From: Parasitella parasitica
Taxonomy: Eukaryota; Mucoromycota; Mucoromycetes; Mucorales; Mucoraceae
DNA length: 64,000 nt
Assembly: GCA_025201805.1 (NCBI GenBank)
Contig: MU619260.1
Location: 121,951 to 185,950 of the forward strand
Reading direction: 5' to 3'
Below are positions 54,996 to 64,000 of this stretch, in pieces. A program made the position numbers and the translations under genes. Below the pieces are notes generated by a model that was given only the letters and a program-made list of their open reading frames with translations, ran no database searches and was not told the DNA's origin. Position 1 is the stretch's first letter; the number at the start of each line of letters is the position of its first letter.

Positions 54996-56551
54996 TTATA
55001 CAGACTCCATTTTAGCATCTGCAGAGTCTTGACTTCTTGAGCGACGTCTTTCAGTGGGACTGACAGAACGACGACGGTTTGCTGGACTAACGGATCTTTT
55101 GCGGCTGTTTGATCTACGACGACTGGCCGAGCGAGAACGGCTGTCTGAACGACGTCGAGGGCTACGAGAGCGTCTGTCGCTGCGACCACGTTTAGGAGGG
55201 CTACGAGAGCGTCTAGGGCTACGAGATCTAGGAGAGCGAGATCTACGTCTTCTGGACGAACTGCCAGCGTTTTCAGCCTTCTCACTACGTACGATCTTAC
55301 TTTAGGAACGAAATGGAAAAAGATTGTTTTATACTTACGGACAATCACGAGCTCTATGACCAGATTCACCACATTCACTATGTATAAATGTAAATTTCAC
55401 GCACTATATATCATCAATAAATGAACTTACAAACAGCAACCTTTTTGGAATCTCATGGCACGTTCACCACTGTCAAGGAATAAGCATTAGAATTTGGATG
55501 CTTAAAAATAGCTCGAGCAATACTATACCTTCCCTTGGGCAAAGAGCTAGAAGATTTTGTATCATTAGTTGGAGTTGATACGGGACCACAAACTATGTAA
55601 CTTTTTAACTTACCATTCATTAGCACTGTATAACATTATTTTTTTTGTAAGATATTGATCAGTAAGTCTATCTCTTGCTTCCTATTTCATTCAATTACTT
55701 ACATGTGACCTAATATGCAATATTAATCAGACTAAAGAAAATTATGGATTGCAATAATAACTTACCAAATTCGCCACAGTTGTAACATCTGTCACCACCA
55801 TCGTTGTTATCGAACTTTCTACCTCTGTCTCTATCGAAATCACGGTCGCGATTATCACGGCTATAGCGATCACGACGACTATCACGATCACGATCACGAT
55901 CGCGGTCTCCCCTGTCGCTCCTATCATTTCTGTCACTTCTGTCACCTCTGTCACTTCTGTCACCTCTGTCACTTCTATCACCTCTGTCATTTCTGTCACG
56001 TGCACGATTAGCTACTTGGACAATCAGTCTTTCGTCTTCCAACTTGTGGCCATTAAGTTCTTTGGCAGCATCTTCAGCATCTATTCAATAGTTGTCTTTA
56101 GATTTAACTCAAGCATCTCTCGAGGCCATCCGTAATTTTTTTTTTTTTTTTTTTTTTTTTTTTNNNNNNNNNNNNNNNNNNNNNNNNNNNNNNNNNNNNN
56201 NNNNNNNNNNNNNNNNNNNNNNNNNNNNNNNNNNNNNNNNNNNNNNNNNNNNNNNNNNNNNNNNNNNNNNNNNNNNNNNNNNNNNNNNNNNNNNNNNNNN
56301 NNNNNNNNNNNNNNNNNNNNNNNNNNNNNNNNNNNNNNNNNNNNNNNNNNNNNNNNNNNNNNNNNNNNNNNNNNNNNNNNNNNNNNNNNAAAAAAAAAAA
56401 TACAGCGTCAACACAAAGATCATTTTTGCAACTATTTTGAGCACTCACCAACATAAAGTCTACAGGGGTTGGGTCTTCCTCTATCGCCGCCTCTCTCTTC
56501 TCTATCTCCTCTTTCTCCTCTATCACGATCTCTGTCTCCTAAATACGACAT
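54996..56551 (-). CDS. SR splicing factor with RRM, two zinc knuckles and RS domain (interrupted by gap)
   Basis: Visible exons: 56449-56551 (start MSYLGDRDRDRGERG, ending PCRLYVG, the first strand of an RRM), then the assembly gap, then 55766-56080 (RRM end DAEDAAKELNGHKLEDERL, an Arg/Asp repeat linker, and CYNCGEF), 55703-55709 (7 nt), 55614-55625 (12 nt), 55529-55546 (18 nt), 55431-55469, 55339-55377 and 54996-55299. Spliced, they give CYNCGEFGHIANEC and CFECGESGHRARDC, two CCHC zinc knuckles, then an RS domain (RRRSRSPRSRSPRRSRS). This layout matches RS2Z-type SR proteins that bind pre-mRNA and promote splice-site choice in the nucleus. The missing RRM core must lie in or beside the gap. 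Confidence 0.82.
56164..56389. other. Assembly gap, 226 N
   Basis: The N run is bounded by T25 on the left and A11 on the right, so it is probably an unresolved homopolymer-rich intron. It hides the middle of the RRM of the SR gene. Gap length may be nominal. Confidence 0.98.
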
Positions 56552-57311
56552 TATTGGAAACAATAAGGTTCTTTCTTGTTTATAGCAAAAAGAAAGAAAA
56601 ATCTTTCAGCAGTAGATGTGTGTAGGTATTAGCAATTTTTCAAAGAGGGCATAAAGTAGTTCAAACAGTCACTGTTGTCGACTTCAACGTCATTTAGTTG
56701 TTTGCAACGAAAGGGTTCACCCGGATGAATTCTTTGAATCAAGTAATGTCGAAATACATGATGAATTAACAATTTTCAAGCGTTTCTTTCGGATAACAAG
56801 AGCACATTTACTAATTAACAACTGATTGGAAATGGTATCATTACAAGACGCATGTCCAATGAAAGCTGATCTGTAGGCTGCATAGCGGATCCGAAGGAAC
56901 TTATGACTGAATGAGCCATCAAATTTCTATTATCAACCTTATATTTCCGTGTCATGCAGGTTACTTGAGTGTAGTCATCAAAGTGGGCATTCTTGGAAAA
57001 TATAAATTAGCTTAAAATCCGCGTACTATATGTATCGATAGTTACTTGTCGTATTCACAGCGGCCATTTACTGTTGGTTTGGCACACGTTCAACGCTGTC
57101 ATTATTTACGTTATGTGCTCACAAAACCAAAGCTGTGTTGGCAGCAATCATAGGTCTATGAATGCCTCAGGGATATCTCGTATCATTAGAAGGCTTATTA
57201 GATCAAGGCCGTATGTTTGAATGCAAACGCGCAGTGAATTAGAGAACGTCACTGGCTTCAATAACACTCCTTTGCAATTTTTTCAAAGCTTCGTATTTTG
57301 CACTTTCTATT
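56552..57311. other. Divergent intergenic region, SR factor and SEN1
   Basis: About 760 bp between divergent start codons at 56551 (-) and 57312 (+). No ORF, tRNA or known box was recognised. Confidence 0.55.
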
Positions 57312-60300
57312 ATGAGCAAACCTAGCAATGATTTGCAGCTTGAAAAAGTGCTGAATATATTGGAGGAAAAGCGACAGAATCCGGGCAATTCCGATGTAGA
57401 AACCAGTTTCTTCAATAAAGCTCTTGAATACCTATTATTGGGTACTGTCAATCACTGGTGGTGCACTGACGCTACTCTACCCATCGCCCGCGAGTCTTTA
57501 TGGCTGTTTTCCTTGCCAGATCATGATCCAGTCATTCAGTATAAAAAGAAACTTAATGCACAGTTAAGTTTATGTACATGCTGCGTGCAGGCATATCAAA
57601 CTTCGAAGCATTTTGTCAAAGAAAGGTAAGGCTATTTTTTTTGTTTTGTTTTGCCCCAACAAAAGGGCTCTATTGTGTTGACATGCTGAATTAGATACGA
57701 AAAGACCTTTCCTGCCGAAACTGTGCAAGACTTCTTTCAAGTCATTGAACGTTTCGATGCAGACAGAGTCAAGTCAGTGTTCGAATCAGCACAAGAAGAC
57801 AGCTTTAAAATGACAAGTGCAGTGATATCTGCCATTCTGGAAGTGATTTACGCTCCTTACCTGTTGAAAGATACTAGATGCGACCAATTGTTTGGGAGAA
57901 TATTCGAGCTAATCCAGCAGACCAAATCATTCCCCACTTTTGGCAAAGACACGGCGACATGCATCTTTAAAATGTCATTTTACCACCATAGAATTGTTCG
58001 GTTTTGGGCTCGAAAATTGTTAGAAAAACTGATTACGGCGGACCAATACATGTTGTCAGAAGACGAGTTTTTGGAGGTGAAGCCATTGATACTGGGAACG
58101 CTTGCAGTGTTTAACACAAAAGATGGTTTTGAGCAAATAGCCAAAACATTCCCTTTTACGATTACTCAAGATTTTGGAGAGTATTGGAAAGCATTCAGGC
58201 TGGCCACTGGCATAGCATCGTCAGAGATGCTACTAAAGTGCTTGCAAGAATCACACGTGTCTATGTCCAGTTTGATTAAAGAGCAGCTATCAACTAGTGC
58301 AGAATGGCTTGGAGAAATATTAAAGACTATGACAGCAATGCTGCTCAAAATGCAGGCCGGGTTTTGGGGCGATACAATCGACAATAGCACTGCATACTAC
58401 AATATTGTAAAGCAAATCTGTGAGCATCCTGTGTTTCAAAGTGCCATGCTAATTGCAAGGGAAGGAAACACGGGTAAAATCCTTCAACGTGATGGAAGTC
58501 GATATCCAAATGATAAATTGATGGCCAAGATCAAAAGCATGTTGGAGTGGATATACCCATTCTGGTCATCACTGCGACACACGACTGTGGAAAAGGATAT
58601 CACTCAAAAGATTTTGGATACGACATTTGGATATTTTCAGATGGATACGTGGGGCGTGATGAGTAAAGCCTATTGTGCTGAATTGGGCTTGCAGATCATA
58701 GACCAATGTTTAGCGGATGATTCCGTGCCTGTGGATAAGCTGAAGGAATATGCAGGAAAGATGATTGAATTCGCAAAGACTGATGCAAAATCACTGCCTT
58801 CTCTAGTTCAGCATATGCCAGTAGTTGCGAGAAATATTCTTTCAGACCTTGTCAGTAGAGACACAATTTGTTTGAATAGGGCCTTTCAAATGATCTACCA
58901 AACAGACGATATCCCGATTGATTTGGATGAAGAAGCATTGGATGAGCAAAAGAGATCACCGTATGAGAATACGTGGACATCAGTCAAGCTCTGCTACAAC
59001 GAAAATGTTCAAAACCACCCGTGGTTGGTCACCCTCTTGTTTAAAGCATATGCAAATATTGCTTCTTCAGATCTGCCTTCTCTTTACAATGACGCCCAAA
59101 ATAGAGATGAACCGCTTTCTGATGAATGCAAGTATATTTTGTCGAGGTTTTCTGATTTTCGTTCTGTAGTAGCCAAGACATTAAAGGTTACGTGCAAGAC
59201 TGATTGGCTCATTAGAAAGGAGATATCGACTCAGAGTGGTATGATTCAGCCAATGCTTCACTTGATATGCTCCCCATACTTGGAAATTAAACAAGACACC
59301 GTAACATTCATACAGCAACACCCCAAAGAGTTCACTGATCAAGGCTTATTTCATGATTTCTTCTATATGTGTCAACCACTGAAGGTGCTGGAAGCTTTCG
59401 TTGCGATTTTGCGCGAATTCACAGCCTTGACCAATAGCCCTAGCCTGAATATGTTTGACTCTGTGTCCTCTCTCTCGGCGTTTTTCTCGATTCAAGTTGA
59501 TTTACTGACAAGCTCACCTAATGGATATCTAATGACATTGATTAAAATGGGTCCTGGCGCAGCAAAAGACGAAGATGGTCTTATTGGCGAATTTTGGGAT
59601 GTCTGTTGGCGTACAATTACTATTATACTGGAAAAAGGACTGCAATGGGCTTCACAATATAAGCCATCTACTGTCGTCAATTTGATTGTACCTATTCTGG
59701 ATACTGCAACACAGATGATGAACTTCAAGCAGCTTTTTGAAGAGGCTGTTGCAATTACACGTCAACCAGAGCAGATGGCTGTTGCTTATGACCACATTAA
59801 TACTCTGACCGACTCGCTTTCGCATTGGATTTATGTTACCCGTCAAGATATGATTTCTCGTCTAATACCTCTTACAAATACTATTTTGTATACGTTGAGT
59901 AAGGCAGATGTCAAGATATCTGTGGATGCCTACGATCGACTCATGACAGCTGCTACGGGCGTCAATAGTAGTAAACTGACTGCTGGTGAAAGAGAAAGCC
60001 TGTTTATGGCGCTTAAAGCCCACCAGCCCACCAATTACATCTTTTTGAAAGACGATAGCGATGATGAAGATGTAGAATGGCAAGCAATTAAGACTTCCAA
60101 TAGCCAAGAAGCAGTAGGCGAAGCTCCTTCACCGGTGAGTAATTTGTCTGAGTCTAGTATTGTATCGTCTCGACCGGCAAGAAAGCGCCAAATCACTTTG
60201 GATCAAAGCTTTTCAAACGTATCCATCACAAGCCCTACTCGCATAGCTGCAATCAAACCTGCAGCACCAAAAATCACGAATTACTTTGCAGCAACAGCAG

Positions 60301-63300
60301 CAGATCCTCACGAAGTATCCGATGATGAGATTGAAGAAGAGTTTGCAGATATGGATTACTCTCAGCTGCCAGGTGAATGGTTTGAAACAAGATCTGATCC
60401 CACCGCTGTAGATACGAATTCTGTTCAAAAACCAGGTAAACCCACACATTTTGGTCAAGATACTATGGACGTAGATGAGCCATTACCACAACAACAGCAA
60501 CCTGAAAGGACAACCATCACCACAAGTCATAGTAAACCTGTAGTTCATAAAATTGGCACAGACACTAAGCCCAAACATACACGTTTTTATCCTGCAGAGA
60601 GTAAACAGCCAACGTTTGCCGTTACATCCAAGGGCCGTAAATTGCGACCTCCCAGCATGGGATTTACATCAAAGATGAAGAATTTAAGAGAGGAATTTCG
60701 TGCTGAACGCCGGCTGATTGCCACGGCCAAATCACCGTCTGCTGCAGGAATTGTTCGTCAACGTTACGGTGGATCTCTAAATAATTCGTCTGATTCTTCA
60801 GAAACTTCTGATGACGACGGAGATGACGATGCTGGCCTACTTGGGTTGATCAATGACATGGACGATACTCCTTTCAAGCCAGCAAATGTCCAGGCAGAAA
60901 GCTCTAGTGTCAAGGCCTTGTTTGATGCAAAACCAAGGAGGACCATCAAACTGATCGAAACGCCCATTACAAACGAATTTCTCGACAGGAAGCGCAATGC
61001 TCGTGTGCGTGAGCAAAAACGTCGTCAAAAGATCACGCCTAATATAGATCGCTTGTTCAAGACTATGTTGTCTTGGGATGTCACAGAGACCAGAGAAATT
61101 CCGCCTCACACCAATGAATCCATGTACAGCCGTGTCCCCTCTACATTCAAGACCTTTGATGAATATAGATCTGTATTTGAACCTTTGCTCTTGATGGAGA
61201 CTTGGACTCAAATGCTTCGTGCCAAAGAACAGTTGTCCCAGAATGACGTACTTGATCGTTGCATAGTTGAAGGTCGCTGCCATACAAACGATTTTGTGGA
61301 TGTCACCTTTGCTCTACCCATGAGTGTTGTTACTAACAACTTGTCACCTGACGATCTTGTTTGTATTGCGAATCATTTTGGACATCAATTCTTTAACGAA
61401 ATATCCTCGTATAGCACCAATAACGATCCCTCGTGGAAGGGAAAAGCCTTTTTGGGTAAAGTGATGTCTATCAATCAAAAGAAAAACATTGGTGAAGTAG
61501 TTGTTCGTTGCTATTTTGCAGGCAGTCGTATTAGTATTCTGAATTCTATCTCGCCAAAGACAAGCTGGAATATTCTCAAGATTATGAGGTACGTGCCACG
61601 TCCTGTTGGGCAAAAAAAAAAAAAAGGAGCAGAGCGATAAACGTTGTTTGGATAGTTTGACGACTACAGTGCGTGAATATGCTGCATTGGAAGGTCTAGA
61701 CTACTATGATTTGGCTGACGATATCATTCATCCTAAACCCAAGACGGTGCCAAAGATCAGCAGCTCGTCTATTGAATATTGTTGTGCGCATTATGATGTG
61801 AATGAGCCTCAAGCTATTGCTATTTTGTCGGCCATGCAAAAGAAAAAGGGATTTTCATTAATTCAGGGGTAAATTAAGCATTTTAGAACATGCCATATTA
61901 TCATCTAACTCGTATGTACACACACCAGCCCTCCTGGCACTGGTAAAACCAAGACCATCTTGGCATTGATTGTTTCGTTATTAGATCAACGTAAAAGAGC
62001 TACGGCAGAAGACATATTGGGCCCTGGAAAACTACTAGTATGCGCTCCTAGTAATGCTGCCGTGGATGAGATTGCCAAACGTCTCAAAGAAGGCGTCATG
62101 ACTTCAGAGGGTCTTACTATGCCCAACGTGGTCCGTATTGGCGTTGCGGATTCTGTTAATGCTAGTGTCAAGGATCGCATTTTGGACAAGTTGATTGAAG
62201 CCGAAATGGACGCCTCTAGTGGTAAAGATGGCGCACCAGGCGGTAAATGGGGAGCTAAATTAGACAGCTTACATCAGGATATTCGTAATATACAAATTAG
62301 TCTAGACGATGTGGACAGAGAGATCACGCAAGCAGGCAGTGACATGGTTCAAATGTCTATTTTACGCGACAAACGAAAGACACTCGCGCAAAAACTGACC
62401 AAAAGTCGAATTTTGCTCAAGGACACGTATCAAGACCAAAAGAATTATGGCAAAGAAATGGAGATTTCTCGAGTTCGCGCACGTCAAAAAGTGTTTGCCA
62501 ATGCTGATGTTGTTTGCGCTACTTTGAGTGGTAGTGGACACGACATGCTGACTCAAGTAGGCATTTCCTTTGAGACTGTGATTGTGGATGAAGCCGCTCA
62601 ATCCATAGAGATCAGCTCTTTGATCCCTCTTAAATTCGATACGCAGCGTTGTATTCTTGTTGGTGGTAAGTGCGGATAACAAACATTTGCCTGGACTAGA
62701 GGTGTTTAATTTGTATGCCAATAGATCCAAATCAACTGCCTCCTACGGTCATGTCCACTTTAGCTGCGAAATACGACTATCAACAAAGTTTGTTTATGAG
62801 ACTGGAACAAAGCATTGCTGCAGAAGTCAATTTACTAAGGTAAGTCTATATTGAGGCTGTATCTTGCACAGTTGCTGACACGCCATGCAGCATCCAATAT
62901 CGTATGCATCCTGACATCAGCCGTTTTCCGAGCAAGATGTTTTACAAGTCTCTACTCAAAGATGGTCCTAATATGGATAGAGTGTCCTGTGCGGTATGGC
63001 ATGCACTTCCTCAGTTTCCGCCTTATCGATTCTTCAATGTCATGGATGGTGAAGAAAAGGTTGGCAGAGGCAAATCTATTTTCAATGTCGCAGAAGCCGA
63101 TGCTGCGGTTGCGTTGGTTGATATGCTCTGTACAAAATTGCCCACAGTCAAGTTTGCTTCGAAAATCGGTATCATTACTCCGTACAAACAGCAAGTGGGT
63201 CAGCTGAAATCTCGTTTTCAGAAGAGATTTGGCAACAGCATCTTGGATGTGATTGATTTCAACACTGTGGATGGTTTCCAAGGTCAGGAGAAGGAAATTA

Positions 63301-64000
63301 TCATCTTTTCCTGCGTCAGAGCTGGATATGGTAAGCAGCGAGTGCCTTGTTGGTCGTCTAGATTTGCTGAAATTCTGGTTAGGTCGTAGCATTGGTTTCT
63401 TGGCTGATATGCGTCGTATGAATGTTGGTTTGACTCGTGCAAAATGCTCTCTTTTTGTGTTGGGCAGTGCTCGTTCTTTACAAAGCAGCGAGTTCTGGGG
63501 CGATTTAGTACGCGATGCTCAAAAGCGTGATCTCATTACAGATGTAAGTTTTTGCAATAGAGAGCAGTGTTTTAAACTAGCTGATGGGTCTTTTTTTTTG
63601 CGACTTTCATAGTGTGAATACCCTTATTTCAGACATACCATAAATGAAACATCTATACCACACAATATATTCGAAAAGACGGCTCCAATTACTAAATCAA
63701 GGACTCTACAATACAAAAAAGGGCCAGTAAAGATATCTGCACCAAGTAGTGGTAATAATTCTCGGTCCCCTTCTTCTGCATCTTCAGAGGATGAATCTGC
63801 AAATGCGAACACTGGCGAAAAGCGTGCGGCTTCAAAGAACAGTAGCCACCGTCCTAACAGCAAAAGAAGGGTCGACGAGGACGTTGAGATGCGTGAAGTA
63901 AACAAGGGGCCTACGTCTTTTATCGAAAAGGTGCGTTTTGATAAAGAAAAGAAACTAAATGCCACCAAAAGTCGTCCTGCTGCCGTGTCTTTCTCGGCTC
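57312..64000 (+). CDS. SEN1: Senataxin/SEN1-type RNA/DNA helicase (3' end beyond window)
   Basis: Eight visible exons: 57312-57625, 57695-61588, 61656-61868, 61929-62665, 62725-62839, 62891-63330, 63383-63543 and 63613 onward, all in phase. The first 1,000 residues are the helical Sen1 N-terminal domain; a Ser/Asp-rich linker follows (SSDSSETSDDDGDDD). The SF1 UPF1-like core has GPPGTGKTKTILALI (Walker A), CAPSNAAVDEIAKRL, VIVDEAAQSIE (Walker B), SIQYRMHPDISRFPS, TVDGFQGQEKEIIIF and RRMNVGLTRAKCSLFVLGS. Sen1 unwinds RNA:DNA hybrids and ends transcription of short RNA polymerase II transcripts in the nucleus. The C-terminal tail is basic and Ser-rich. Reading through intron 2, with its A13 run, would truncate the protein. 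Confidence 0.94.

Noticed and set aside
56092-56625. ORFs reading across the N run
   Set aside because: They depend on undefined bases and homopolymers.
1-64000. tRNA, rRNA, CRISPR or bacterial operon features
   Set aside because: I looked for B-box-like GGTTCGA sequences, rRNA cores and regular short spaced repeats and found none that hold up. The genome is fungal.

Overview
This 64 kb window is nuclear DNA of a filamentous fungus, most likely a mucoralean (Mucoromycota) species. The basis is many short spliceosomal introns (mostly 40-140 nt, GTAAGT-like donors, occasional TACTAAC branch sites), AT-rich intergenic DNA full of homopolymers, fungal-type genes (GT15 mannosyltransferase, Ca2+/H+ exchanger, CDP-alcohol phosphotransferase) and DIRS-, MULE- and Tc1-like transposon relics. 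No tRNA, rRNA or CRISPR was seen. Gene models were built by hand: exon ends were chosen so that frames join, and for the main genes the summed exon lengths are divisible by three. They are still inferences without RNA evidence.

Layout. 1-1.9 kb is a broken DIRS-like retrotransposon. 2.3-5.2 kb is a broken Mutator-like (MULE) transposase with an intron. 5.49-6.25 kb is a 268/269-bp inverted repeat around a T-poor spacer. 6.3-7.7 kb is a decayed multi-exon gene of unknown family. From 8.1 kb the DNA is mostly ordinary genes: nitronate monooxygenase (-), Ca2+/H+ exchanger (-), GT15 mannosyltransferase (+), a small membrane-anchored protein (-), zinc alcohol dehydrogenase (+), glutamyl-tRNA synthetase (-) and a TMCO4-like DUF726 protein (-). 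A poor stretch at 23.9-27.6 kb holds a Tc1-like relic with a perfect 62-bp inverted repeat, and other repeat debris.

The second half carries an IQ/coiled-coil protein (+), an intronless unknown (+), a C2H2 protein (-) divergent from proteasome subunit RPN3 (+), a choline/ethanolaminephosphotransferase (-), CDP-diacylglycerol synthase (+), QCR2 (-), ARP4 (-), a folliculin-interacting protein homolog (-, 11 exons), a secreted Gly/Asn/Asp-repeat protein (-), 6-phosphogluconolactonase (-), an SR splicing factor with micro-exons broken by a 226-N assembly gap (-), and a SEN1-type helicase (+) that runs off the window end.

The genes do not form one pathway. Two act in phospholipid synthesis (CDP-DAG synthase and the CDP-alcohol phosphotransferase), about 2 kb apart and divergent. 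No clear new defence or biosynthetic system is present. The most unusual items are the long inverted repeat, the run of micro-exons in the SR gene, the recent-looking palindrome in the Tc1 relic, and the spliced genes of unknown family.
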